Source of the DNA: Blasia pusilla
Taxonomy: Eukaryota; Marchantiophyta; Marchantiopsida; Blasiales
Assembly: GCA_050084515.1 (NCBI GenBank)
Contig: CM114271.1
Location: 65,534,001-65,598,000, forward strand
Length of the DNA stretch: 64,000 nt
Direction of reading: 5' to 3'
Made by a program: the position numbers and the translations under genes. The notes beneath the pieces were generated by a model. That model was not told the origin of the DNA. It saw only the letters and a program-made list of their open reading frames with translations, and did no database searches. Within the stretch, counting starts at the first letter, position 1. Each line of letters opens with the position of its first letter. This document shows, one piece after another, positions 12,301 through 23,320 of this stretch.

Positions 12301-14300
12301 TACATGTGGACCGATTCAAAATTTAATATGAGCTAACCCATTCTCATGTCCCAAGCCAACACGACCATTTAGCTAAAAACCGACAAAAAATGCATGTTCT
12401 TCCATGCCAAGATTGAGTATCTAGCTAGTAGCTAAGTCACACAATCTATTCAGATGCCTTAGGAGTTTAGTAGACAAAGGTGGGGGCGCCCTATGCCACA
12501 TATTTCACACCTTGTAAATGTGAGCCAAGTTCATGAATTCATGGAATTAGCAAACTTCTGTTAGCGATACATGAAAGGTTTAAATATGATTGCAAACTTT
12601 AAGGGTTTAAGTATGTTGACTACATGTGCAATCTTACCCACACCACTTTTGGATACGCAGCTCCCTCATCCCTCTTGCCTCTCTTCTCTCCATCCTAACT
12701 GACACTCCTAACTCTAATCCACATGATCCCTCTTATTTAGGATCATTGGCACCCTAAATATTTTTATTAGCTTAATTACCATCTGATTACTTTCTATGTG
12801 GCCGAATTACCCCAAAGACAAGGAATCCATATTTGGGGGCAACAAACACTAATGATCTGATTCAAAATACCGAATTAAAATACTTATTTAATTCCTGAAT
12901 TACTTCACTTAATACTAATTATATGTGGCATTATATTTGGTCCCGAATATTTTGATTAACCATATCATGTGACATAAATACTTGGTCTCATTATCAAAGA
13001 ACTTACACTTTCCTAAATGTTATTTGAGTCTAGATTAATATTGCAATATAAGATAATTTTTGGGTTACAAATATTATTCAATGACGGATTCAAGGTCAAA
13101 TATTTGGTATGAAATTTTCAAGATTTGGTTTTTTTTGCCACATAGGAAATTTGGAAAATCTTGGAAAAATTTTACTCAATACAAAATTTATTCAAAATTT
13201 TGATACATATTTATTCAAAAATATTATTTTCTAGTTTGCATCACAAAGATAAAATATCGTGTGATGTTTTAATATTTAATCCACTAGTGTAATGGTCTAA
13301 TCCATTAGACAAATAAAAATTCAATTTTGGGTTTTTTCATACTCACGGTATAATTAAGAGATATAATTAAGAGGATCAGTTTGAAGCTTTGGCCTTCTAG
13401 AGAGTAGGAGTCCTCTTACATTCTAACAATTCGGAATGGCTATTTTCTTCATTCGTCTCTTTGTAGAAAATAACCATCTTTTTCTTAGTTGGAGGTGGAA
13501 TTATTTGAAAAAGCATTTTCGCTACCGTCTTAGAGGAATGGAGAAATGATCTCATCTCCTCCAAAATTTATGGAATGACCTCATCTCCCTCCAAAATTTC
13601 TACTAGTAACTCAACTAGTAGAGATATGCTTTTTTTCACTTAAGCCAAATATTTATAAAATTCTAAATCCTTTAATCATAGGAGGCATGTAATATTAGAT
13701 GAAACTAGTATGTAGCCCACCAATTTTCCCTTAATTTAATTACTTTTAAATGACACCCATTAACAATGAAAGAGTTTAAAGAGGACATGTGTCAACAATA
13801 GAAAGATTATAAAAGGATAAGTGTTGACACGTGATAAGGGTTTATTTCGCACGGATATAAGGACTAATCATGATGCAGAAATTTATTTTTCTTGTTTTGA
13901 ATGGAAAACATTTTCTTGTTATCAGATTGCTTCATGTCAAATATATACATTTTCTTACAAATCAAGAAGGCAATTTCCAACAATAGACTTGTTAGTTTTG
14001 TCATGATAGATGGCTTTAGGAGTGTTTAGATTGTAAGCACTATGTTTAAAAGTGGGACACAAATGTCAAAGAGGTTATGGAAACTAAATTCGAAATTACT
14101 TCTTAACTAATCAAATATAAAGAAGAGAAATTTGAGTGAAGAGTGAGGGCGTGAAAGTGTAAAATCCGAGGGACCGCATCAATATCCACAAGGAGACCGT
14201 CTTGTTATCCATGAGTGCCTTTTGTGTTGACTTCATGCAATTTGCCCATGTGAATGAGTAGATTTTATGGCCTCTCATCATCAAACAAGAGGATATTTAT
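12301..14300. other. AT-rich intergenic DNA
   Basis: No coding frame of note. At about 13539-13600 a short stretch with CTCATCTCC and CCAAAATTT is imperfectly duplicated. Isolated ACACGTG boxes occur but no promoter can be assigned. Confidence 0.45.
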
Positions 14301-15090
14301 GGAAAATATAGGTAAGCGAACCTTTTGGCAGGTCCTCCTGAATAATATAAGCCTTTTTATTGCTCTTTCTCCATGAGCCGTAGAGTTTGTATACGGTGGA
14401 AAGTGATCACTTCGAAGGTGCACAACCGAATTCGTTCAGACGTAGAAAAAGCGCTCTTTGCAACATCACAACATCACGCGTGCGTGCTCGTTTTTGGAAC
14501 GGAGTTCGGCTTCGGTCAAGTCATGTCCTTTCGCTTAGGCCAGTTCTTGAAGGTGGAAGATGAGGCCGCATTGATTTGATTTGTCCATCCTCTCACGCCT
14601 TCCTCTTCCATCGATGGACGATGCCTTTGTCTTTCCCATGAAAAAGTCGTGGTTGTCTTGCTGTGCGGACATGGTCGATCAGCATGGGTTCGGTCGAATA
14701 GCACCGGCTGGTCGTTTTGATGTGCGAGTGGGGAAGTGCACTTTCCTCGCGATAGAGCGAGAACCCGAACGAAGATGCATGGAACGACGCGCTCGTCGAA
14801 TTACCTCGTCTAGTGAGACACACACTTGGAAGTGCGTCGCGCTTTGAGTCGCGGTGACCTCTACTCTGTCTCTACGAGACTACTACTCTACGCCTAGGCA
14901 TGGAACGATCTGCGAAGCCCCCCGTCCGTCGCACCCTTAAGTGTGCGTCCTAGGTGCCGGTGCATAGGTTACTGTTTAGAGTAGGTGATTCAAGGCTGGA
15001 GCACTTCAGATTTGTTTACACAATAATTGGGCAGCGCTCTGAACGCACTCTGGAATCGGTACATGAAGTTGTAGACTGTGTCGCACTCCG

Positions 15091-15175
15091 GGTTTCAGAA
15101 CCGGGACATGGGAGTTCGAGACTACGGCGCGTCCAGGGTTTCAGAATCGGGACATGGAGTTCGAGAGTATGGCGC
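15091..15175 (+). repeat. Direct repeat, two ~40-base units
   Basis: Unit 1 (15091-15130) and unit 2 (15137-15175) both run GGTTTCAGAAYCGGGACATG to a GAGTTCGAGA...GGCGC end. A short GCACTC word borders the pair on both sides, so the ancestral unit may be slightly longer. Confidence 0.85.
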
Positions 15176-15709
15176 ACTCTGTGTGCGGAGGAGAACAGGT
15201 GACGGGAAGTAGAGTATACAGCCGATTAGGGGTTGATGTACTCCACAACTTGGCGCAAGGGAAATCGTGCTAGTTTGCTAGTTGACGAGCGAGGTCTTCG
15301 CATCCCGTGTTCGTCTGCAGGGCCGGGGAGGATGGTGCGCACTGCTACAAGTTCATTCAATCCGCTGTCCCGTTTGAGAGGGAGGCTCCGAGCGTCAGGA
15401 AGAACCCAAGCTCTTACGAACAGTGATTGATGGGATGGAGTTCTTTTAGAATTACGGAGAGAATTTCGCTTGCGGAGTAAAACTACCACCGAACCCAAAA
15501 ACCAGCAACCAGAGAGAATTTCTTTGCATAGTCGTGAAAGCGGAAACCTATTACGGAGACTGTTAGCGGATCTGAGGATGGCGGAAGCTTCAAATGCAGC
15601 GCTCCCGCGCGTCCGAGTTCTTCGAGATTCTCAGGTCCAGTGCCGCTCAATCGAAAGCATGTATTCATTTACGGAGCCTGCTGTGTTCCACTCGATCACG
15701 ATGACCGCC

Positions 15710-15769
15710 GCGAATAGGTTTCATAGCTAGCAATTTTCAAATGCTAGTAGCTATGAAACCTATTCGCGA
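15710..15769. repeat. Short hairpin, ~24-base arms, 9-base loop
   Basis: The left arm 15710-15733 begins CGCGAATAGGTTTCATAGCTA. The right arm 15743-15769 is its reverse complement apart from a three-base bulge. The loop is ATTTTCAAA. It is too compact to be chance. It could be a small foldback element, a transcription-terminating or processing hairpin, or a small-RNA precursor; nothing decides between these. Confidence 0.85.
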
Positions 15770-16770
15770 AAGAGATGTGGGCTGACGTGTAAGCGATTGC
15801 AAGTCTTGCCTATGACGCGTACATATACGCAGACTATACGTGAGCGTAATCGGGTAGCGTGTTTATCCCCCGCAAATGTGATGGTCAGGAACTCCGCTCA
15901 CTACTTACGTAATGGTAGTGTGTTCCCTGGACTCTTGACAAGCTTCCTGAGAGCACGCGCATACGAATCCATATGTGACAGCCAACGTTCAGCCGGAAAT
16001 GGAAGCGTGCGGAAATAAACAAGGATCGATGGAAAAAAAAAAACCATAGTCTTGACGTCACACATTCACTCGGTGTGAGAAAACCAACATGTAGAACCAA
16101 TTACACTCGAATGTACAATTATCGAACTCGACCGCTGTCATTAAGTGCATGGATTCCGGGAATTTAAGTTATACAGGTGGCTCTTGGGCAAATACGTCGT
16201 TTGCAAAGCACTCTCCCGGTATCGATCCCTTACAAATTCACTTCAGTGCTGTGGGCGTGGAATCACGCGCGCACTTGACACTGCTGTGAACGAAAAGCTT
16301 ACAATTGATTCGGAAACTTGAATCTTAGCTTTCCCCGCCGAACTAGCTGGAAAGTCGTCCGCTCTTTCAAGGGGAGACGGGGAGGCCAGAAGCCATATGC
16401 GTCTCGATTGAATAAAGCTCGAATGAAAATCACACCTAGAACTAATCAGTCCGAGTTTCGATGGCATGGCACGCTTCTTGTCAACCCACGACTTGTCCAC
16501 ATGTTCGCAAACAGAAATATATTTATAGAAATGTATCAGCACTAGCGGTATCTATGCATCATCTGCGCACTTGAAAACTATTAGTTAGCTCTGTGCAGGA
16601 TCGTAATTAACTAAAGTGTCTGCAGTGTCGGAGATGATCCCACAGATACGTCTTCATGTCTATGCGTAAGATATAATGTTTTTTTCTCATCCTCAAGCTT
16701 CAAGCCTCTTACGATCACGGCGAACATTCTTCAATTCACCGATCGACAGCCAAAAGAATTGGCAACATTG

Positions 16771-18693
16771 CTAGAACAAATTCTGGGTCCACAGGAAGCC
16801 AGTCTGCGAGTCCAGACCTTCATGCTGAGGCATCCTTGTAACTTGCAACGGCGTGGATTCACAACCTCCAGAGTTGTCGACATGCACCCTGGAGCCGACA
16901 GCAGCAGCAGCAATGTTCGAAATATCCATTGACGCCCCTGAAGTTTCAAGGGATTCATGTAGAGGTAACGCGGCATGGCCAATGAACAAACTAACGTGCC
17001 CGAAAAGCTTATCCTTCCTGGAGAAAGTCGTTCCGCAAGAGCATTGCCATTTGTCGCAGCCGCAATGCTTCTCGTGTGTCTTAAGATCAGCCACCACCGA
17101 AAACTTTTTGACCTTGCACTTGCTGCACGTCAAAGTCTTAGCGCAGTGGCTCCGCCTAAAATGATTCTTCACGCACAGAACCGATTTCAATGGCTGGAAT
17201 TTGCGGTGCTTCGAGTTGCGCTTGCAGCCTTGGAACGGACACGAGAACCGTTTGGGAAGCACCACCACAGAATCCTCCACGGGCTTCTGAGGCCTTGCGA
17301 GAGCCTCCGGGGTTTTGTACTCGTCCCCGTGGCTTCTCATATGCATTCGCAGATTAGCATCTCGCTTAAAGCCTTTGCCACAAATCTCACAAAAGTGAGT
17401 GTGCTCCGCCAGAATTTCCATGTCATCCATCTCCACGAGTTCGTAGGAACCTGGAGGGACAATTTCTCGCTCGCCGTCATCGTAGTCATCTTGCAGACGT
17501 TTGTTCGGACCCCTCGCACCCTGGACATCCTGCTGCTCCTCGGTTTGGGAGCTCGCCATCACTCCCGTGCTGTTGGGAGACGACCTAGCCGTAGTAGGGT
17601 TTACCGGGCCATTCACGACGGACCCTAATCCCTGTCGACTGGAGCTCGTCAATCGACTACTGAAGTGCTGGTGGCGCTGCAAGCTCACGAAACCAGAATC
17701 GCCGGTGATCACCGCAGATCCAGACCCCGATTGCGCTGCGCTCCCTCTTCCTCCTCCGCCTCCTCCCCCAAACATCTCGTCGCGGGCGTTGGCAGAGCGA
17801 TTTCGAACCCCATGGCTCACACTAGCCACCTGCAAGGTGTTCGAATTGCTGGTTTGGTCGTGGTTGTTCCCACCCATTCGCCCATGGGGAGATGAGAAGG
17901 AGCTGTTGCTTCTCATGCCCATCGCAGGCGTTCCGGTTTCGACCGAACTGGTCATCGACGAGGACCTGTTCTGGTCGAAGAAATTGAAACCTGGAGACGA
18001 AGCAGCAGGCGCAGCGGATTGCCCCAAGAGATGGCTCAGCTGAGAATCGGAGAAGGAGAAGGAGGGACCATTGTTCTGCTGATACTGGGGAAGTATCCCC
18101 ACCGTAGCTGCAGCCGCCAACTGTGACATGAGCTTCGTGGCCATTGCGGTCGCCGTGTGGCGTTTGAGGCGAGCCTGATCGTTGGACTCCTGCCCGTCCT
18201 CTCCGGCCTGAGCCAGCAAAGGGAAAATCGCCTGTAACTTCCCAATTTTGCGCTGTATGATCGAAATCTGAGTGGCCATGACTGACTCGGGAGACCCATC
18301 GGTACCCTGCAAGAGTTGATCTGCTTTCAGGAAGTCCGAGTCACCGTCCCCCCCAAGCAATTGACCCACCTCCAAAAAGTGCTGGGAGGTTTGCATTTGC
18401 TGGTGGCTCAGCCCCTGATTACCATGGGCTGCAGAATGGCCAAGAAGTTGAGAATTACCGTTCTGCAGGCTTCCTACAGCTCCCGCTCCGCTGCTGCCAA
18501 TACACCCGGCATTGGCACTGGTGCTCGGGTGGACCTGCGAAAAGGAGTGCCCTTGAAACTGGCGATGGCCATGGGACTGCGAACGAACCCCTCCGATCGA
18601 GAAGCTCATATTCCCGGCCGACGATGTCGACGAATACTGCTGCTGGTGGGATCCATCCTCCAGCTTCTGACGGAAAAGAGGAAATTCAGACAT
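16771..18693 (-). CDS. STOP1: STOP1-type C2H2 zinc-finger transcription factor
   Basis: Nuclear transcription factor of the STOP1 (sensitive to proton rhizotoxicity) family. In Arabidopsis STOP1 activates aluminium- and acid-tolerance genes such as ALMT1 and MATE. The frame is open to 18774 and gives 667 residues, but the codon at 18774 is GTG; the first ATG is at 18693 (640 residues). In 667-residue numbering the four fingers are C462-C465-H478-H482, C512-C517-H538-H543, C550-C553-H567-H570 and C578-C580-H593-H600. The diagnostic stretches [41 protein letters not shown] and [10 protein letters not shown] are all present. A helical segment around 165-190 matches the conserved N-terminal region. 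The N-terminal half is long and rich in Ser, Gln, Gly and His, longer than in Arabidopsis (about 500 residues). No intron interrupts the visible frame. A TTTTACAG splice-acceptor-like site lies just upstream of the ATG, so a 5' leader intron is possible. Confidence 0.95.
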   Translation of the reverse strand: MSEFPLFRQKLEDGSHQQQYSSTSSAGNMSFSIGGVRSQSHGHRQFQGHSFSQVHPSTSANAGCIGSSGAGAVGSLQNGNSQLLGHSAAHGNQGLSHQQMQTSQHFLEVGQLLGGDGDSDFLKADQLLQGTDGSPESVMATQISIIQRKIGKLQAIFPLLAQAGEDGQESNDQARLKRHTATAMATKLMSQLAAAATVGILPQYQQNNGPSFSFSDSQLSHLLGQSAAPAASSPGFNFFDQNRSSSMTSSVETGTPAMGMRSNSSFSSPHGRMGGNNHDQTSNSNTLQVASVSHGVRNRSANARDEMFGGGGGGGRGSAAQSGSGSAVITGDSGFVSLQRHQHFSSRLTSSSRQGLGSVVNGPVNPTTARSSPNSTGVMASSQTEEQQDVQGARGPNKRLQDDYDDGEREIVPPGSYELVEMDDMEILAEHTHFCEICGKGFKRDANLRMHMRSHGDEYKTPEALARPQKPVEDSVVVLPKRFSCPFQGCKRNSKHRKFQPLKSVLCVKNHFRRSHCAKTLTCSKCKVKKFSVVADLKTHEKHCGCDKWQCSCGTTFSRKDKLFGHVSLFIGHAALPLHESLETSGASMDISNIAAAAVGSRVHVDNSGGCESTPLQVTRMPQHEGLDSQTGFLWTQNLF

Positions 18694-19360
18694 TTCCAAA
18701 TCTGTAAAATCGTAAGAAGCTAATCTTTCACGAACCGGTTGTGACGCGCGTTGGCCTACCTCGGTAGTCTCCACCTGATCGTGCGTACCTCGCTCCCCTA
18801 CATCGAACTCTCGGCAGCCACCCGACCTAGAAAACTCAAGCTTCCACCAGGAATAACCCCGGTCCTATGGGACATGTGCAGACAAGGCAAGGAGACGTTA
18901 CAGCCGAGGTAGCTATCGACCCGTACTGAGCTACGACGAGAAGGGAGGCAGGGAAAGAGAACGGGGAGGATATGCAGCAACAACAACACACACACACATA
19001 CACTCGAGTGCTCTCTTCCCGCAGTTCTACCCGACCCAGTACGCGCGCCCTCGCTCACCTCCCTTTATCTGAATTTCCCCTTCTCTGCTGATGGATTGAC
19101 CACGCAGCCTTCCTTCGACATGACCGACTCGCGAGAACCAAGTCACTCGATGACTCGGTGGCCTCGACTCGTCTCGTCTCGCTTCGCTTCCCTTCGCGTC
19201 TGACCCCGAACTCTTTCTTCTTCGCTCTCACGCCGCCGCTGCGACCGATTCTCGCATACACAACCGACTCGGGTCGTCCCCCTCGCCGCTAACTGGCTCG
19301 CTCCTCCCACACAACGTTAACCAGTTAGAGTCGCTGGCAGTTTTCTGAGGCGCTAACTCA
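18694..19360 (-). promoter_or_regulatory. Probable STOP1 5' leader and proximal promoter
   Basis: The stretch upstream of the STOP1 ATG is GC-rich and, on the gene strand, purine-rich with GAGACGAGACGAG-like runs. A (CA)7 tract lies at 18988-18999. An in-frame stop lies near 18874 with no ATG between it and 18693, which supports the 18693 start. GAG-GTACGC near 18788 and GAG-GTAGGC near 18757 could be donors for a short leader intron ending at the TTTTACAG next to the ATG. No TATA box or transcription start could be fixed. Confidence 0.5.
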
Positions 19361-22300
19361 CCAGGAAAGGGTTTTTGAGAGCGCCCGCCCGTCGTTCGGG
19401 GGCCCTGCCACGGGACCCACCCCTCCCACGGATCTGCGATCGGACGCTGCAAACACCTGCCAAGCCACTCGGTCCGGTGCGGCCCAGCCGGCAACGCGGT
19501 CCTGCCCGGGCGCGGTCACTTCGGCTTTTGGCGGGTTCGTGCAAGCTTTGCTATCATTCGCCTCTTTTACGGGCAAGTTTTTCCCGGCGGCGGCCTTGCG
19601 GGAACCTATCGGCGAAACTAGTCGTGACGCTTTTCGCACCGAGCGGCAGATGTGATTTCGATTGGGCTTTGTGCCTATTACGGCAGCAATACCCTACTCC
19701 CTATATTCGCGGACGACGAGCTCCTGCCCCATCCCAAAAAGAAGATTTTCAAAAATTGTCGTGAAGAACTCGCCCTTCTCCTCCACATTTGCTCCTGCTT
19801 TTCTTCCATGGTCAAACTCCCACTTATGTTGCCGACTTTGATACCGACGACGGAGCCCCCAGATCGGCGAAGTTCTCGGAATATTCCACCGCACATTTCT
19901 ACCACCTTACGTCTCTCGAGCGCTGGAATTCAACAGTAATTGACTCGCGCCTATGGATAAGGACGGAGGGTAAGGACGGCCTACGCGTAGCTACCTGGAA
20001 TCAACACTCACTCCACCTCTGGTTTAATGCACCTCGTCAGTCAGTGAGTGTATCGGGGGATCGGCCTTGCTACCAGGTTTGCCTTCACCTCTCGTCTTGT
20101 TGTTACTTGGATCCCCTCTCCCTCTCCCTCTCCTCCATGCTCCGTTCGTTAGTCCGTGCGCGAGGTGTGGAAGATTGAATGAATGAACGATTCATTAATC
20201 TGTATGGTGCGTAGTGCGGGGATTTTTTAGGGAAATGGAGTGCTCTTTCCATCCTTCTCGTGCTCACTTCTCTTCGTGTGTTACCATTCGTTATTATCAC
20301 GTGTGTCCCAGAAATGTTTTCTTCTTTTTTTCCATCTCCCTGAGTTTTCCGATGGCGAAGGACCATTACATTTCCTCTATATTATTCTGGCGAGAATTGA
20401 TGGAGAAAGAAAATTGGAAATGCAAAATATAGTGGCCTTGTACTACGAAAGGTGAAAATGCTAACCCAAGGAAGGAAAGGAAATAAACTCTCCCTCCACA
20501 TTTAGCGGGAGTACTAGCGATACATAATTGCGCTCGTTGATTACATAACTAAACAATGTTTCCTGTCAATAAACCTCGAATGTGTTCCTAAAATATACCT
20601 ACTAGGTGGGAACCACTCGCCCTCCAAATGGGCAAAGTCTGCACATCTTTGCATAAAAGTTGTCTATATACAAACAAGTTCGCACATTTGTATTCCCCGA
20701 CTTGTCCCCATCGAACTGTAGCTTTTGGAGGTTTCTCTCCTCCAAAAGGTAGGGGTGGAAGACTTGTTTCTACGTATCTATACTACGTATCAAACTCATG
20801 TCTTTATCATGGTCGAAAACCCCGAAATGAAAAAGCAAAAATGTGGGAATTGGTAAAAGGGATTGCCATGGCCTGTCCATAGCCTTATATTTTTGTCTTT
20901 GCGGGTAAGTTTCTACCTTCGTCATCTACGTGAAAGTGTGCACCCAAATCTAGTCTCGGCGCTTCGTATGCAGTCATGTTTACGGTTCGATACGCCACGC
21001 GCGCTTCCCCATGCGCACGCTCACTTTGCTAGAAAGGAACCCAATCGTATGCGCATGCGGTGCCCATAGTACCCTACCCTACCCTACCCTACCCTACCCT
21101 CCCCTCCCCTCCCCTCCCCCCCATTCGAACAAACTCTTGAAAAGGGGGCAACGCTCCACTTCGTTATCGTATCGTTTCTTCGTTTTATCCCAGCGATCGA
21201 GATCGGACCGCGTTTCCAGCTAAACGAGAGATTTCACAAGACTTGGAAAGAACATGAGCTCCAAAGCAATCGCTGGCCTCTCTTGTATGACGCAAGATGG
21301 AGTTTCGGTAGGTCGGGGGACGGGGTGAATGCAGCAAATCTTGCAAGTGAAGAAATAATCCCAGAGTAAAACATGTCATCAAACAAAGCTCTCGTAGAAG
21401 AACCGAAAAAACAAACGAGCAGTTCGAGAGTGATGCGCGACTTTTCGACACCTTCACATCCAAAGGCGATGGTGGTGACAATAAGCTGACCGGTAACGAA
21501 TTCATTCGCATCCGACCTTCTCGGAGCAAGTGGCGAACTTGTTCTTCTTGCAAAAGCGAGAGCTCATTTGACGCACGAGGATACGAGCGAAATCGGATTT
21601 TGTCTCTTACTTTGTGTGGAGAGTAACGCAATTAGCAAAGCCATCTTCGAGAGACCACGGCGGGGATGAACAGTTGTCGACCTGGGGGGGATGAACCACG
21701 ACGGTATAATGCGAATATGCACAGCACCAAAGAGGTAGAGGCATAATGACAGCCATGTTAGTAAGTTCTTTGTTTAGCAAACGCGTGTAGAGGACAAGTT
21801 GCATCATTTCATTGTCCAACATGAGCAATGTTGACAAAACTACGAGTGCGATATTGTCAACGACTTCTCTCGTCATTTCTTGCACATGCCAAGATGCGAG
21901 CACTGCAGCTGCTAGCTAGCTCACAATCCTCCTCAGTAAAATGATATCCCTTCCCCAGGGCGCATCCATCATCCGCGCCCGGAACTGAATGAGAACCGTA
22001 TGGCTTGTTTTTCAGCAGCGGGAGATTATTAAATTTCCCATAAACCCAACAGCAGACACAAATAGATATACGATACGACAAAACACGTTCAGAAGCAGAA
22101 ACCGGCGAGAAGTCGGGGCCGCCACCCCCACGCATATATACGAAGAGTACGACAAACAGGGCGAAGAGCACACACCACATACGACAAACGTGTTCCGCAC
22201 CAGAAAGAGCGGAGAGAACTCTGTGGTCCGGAACTGAGGAACCGCTGTGTTCAGTCCGAGTCAGAGCTCGGCATCAGACCCCCAGCCAGCTGGATCGGAT

Positions 22301-22460
22301 ATCGGGTGGCCACTATGGTCGGGAAAAGATAACGAAGAGGATCCCAGACAATCCGGGGATTAAAACCTGTGCTGAAACCGCCCGCCGGGTCGCAACTCCC
22401 GGTAGCCGGCAGAAGAGCACCAGGCCGCACCACTGCCCGTGCTCTTCACTGGGCACCTAG
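19361..22460. other. GC-richer island upstream of STOP1, no gene assigned
   Basis: ORFs of 70-148 codons occur on both strands and overlap one another without a convincing domain. The longest is 21185-21631 on the minus strand. Microsatellites include CCCTCT runs near 20116 and the CCCTA/CCCCT tract at 21071-21119. The minus strand at 22251-22433 gives a smooth-looking peptide (…GGFSTGFNPRIVWDPLRY…) with no ATG start that I do not recognise. Unspliced plant exons may be hidden here. Confidence 0.35.
21071..21119 (+). repeat. (ACCCT)6 followed by (CCCCT)4-type tract
   Basis: Six ACCCT units run directly into CCCCT units ending in a C run. The complementary strand has repeated GGG and GGGG blocks and could form a G-quadruplex. 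It resembles, but is not, the plant telomere repeat CCCTAAA. Confidence 0.95.
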
Positions 22461-22819
22461 CAATATTATTGTCGGAATGGGAGTATTTTTTAGAGCGTGT
22501 GATAGGGATAGAGCGTTTGAAAAGGCAATAAGTATTAAAAAAATAGTAAATTAATTTTTTGAAAATTTAGTATATAAGAGTGAAAGGAAAAAATTAATAA
22601 TTTCATTACAAAAAATTTCTGTCCTGTTTCCATGTGTCAAAATGAGAAATAATTACAAAAAAACACTCTCACCTCCCATATTCATGTATCACGGGAAAAT
22701 TTCAAATGAAATTTATATGTGTTATGAAGAAAAGAAAAAATTGTGTAACCCAAAGACACTGGGTTATAAAGTTAAACACGGAGAAGAGTACCCCAAATAA
22801 TAGTATCGATTAGGAAAAG
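22461..22819. other. AT-rich intergenic DNA
   Basis: Nothing recognisable. Composition drops abruptly at about 22.46 kb from the GC-rich STOP1 island to A/T-rich sequence. Confidence 0.5.
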
Positions 22820-23320
22820 ATGGTCGGCGAACTGGAGGTCGTCGATTTCCCGTCCCCACACTTCCAGGCCAGGAACTCGTCCGATACCCATCGGCGTTCA
22901 GCACTCCTGTTGAAGTACAGGGCGCCCGTAAAAACCTTCCCGAGCCGTGCCGGGCCCGTTGAGAGGTCAGGTGGTATCTATCCATTGCAGGATCCCCCTT
23001 CGCGCGCGAGGAGATTCTCGCGTCGGAAGGACATGAAGCATCCGTCTAAGAAAGGAAAAAGGAGATCTGGAAAAAGTCAAACAAAACGCAAGAGATTTGG
23101 AGAGGCCTCCAAAAATAGCCCACGACCGCGCTCACTCTGGAGGAACTCAGAGGAATCCGATACCCTCCTATTTATTAGCTTACCCTCCTCTTTATTAGCC
23201 AATTTCCGTGCCTTCCCCATCGATTTCTTCAAAGTTTTTGGGTGTTTTTATCATGCGCAGTTTTTATTTAGACACTGCAATATAATACTCGCAGGTGTTT
23301 ATCAATCCAGACTATCTTAG
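22820..23320 (+). CDS. Hypothetical 166-residue ORF, doubtful
   Basis: An ATG-initiated plus-strand ORF of 166 codons lies in a small GC-rich patch. The middle is strongly basic (KKGKRRSGKSQTKRKR), which would fit a nuclear localisation signal. The C-terminus is hydrophobic and aromatic, and the last third reads into AT-rich DNA. I recognise no family. A competing minus-strand frame over 22800-22870 gives IDDLQFADHLFLI, which faintly resembles the catalytic FADD block of non-LTR reverse transcriptases; if that is right, the plus ORF is spurious. Confidence 0.2.
   Translation: MVGELEVVDFPSPHFQARNSSDTHRRSALLLKYRAPVKTFPSRAGPVERSGGIYPLQDPPSRARRFSRRKDMKHPSKKGKRRSGKSQTKRKRFGEASKNSPRPRSLWRNSEESDTLLFISLPSSLLANFRAFPIDFFKVFGCFYHAQFLFRHCNIILAGVYQSRLS

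Larger units (their letters stand above)
14301..16770. other. GC-richer island downstream of STOP1, no gene assigned
   Basis: Base composition changes at about 14.3 kb to that of the STOP1 locus. ORFs of up to 103 codons overlap on both strands, and none shows a known domain or consistent frame. The part next to 16770 should contain the STOP1 3' untranslated region (minus strand). I could not fix a polyadenylation site. Two internal repeats are listed separately. Confidence 0.4.

Noticed and set aside
16975-17628. 217-codon plus-strand ORF
   Set aside because: It lies wholly antisense to the zinc-finger coding region of STOP1 and is a shadow of that codon usage.
21071-21119. Telomere repeat
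   Set aside because: The unit is ACCCT/CCCCT, not the plant CCCTAAA heptamer, and the tract is short and internal.
22764-22985. Non-LTR reverse transcriptase (FADH block) on the minus strand
   Set aside because: A single short similarity (LQFADHLFLI) with the second catalytic aspartate missing and stops close by; too weak to annotate as a relic.
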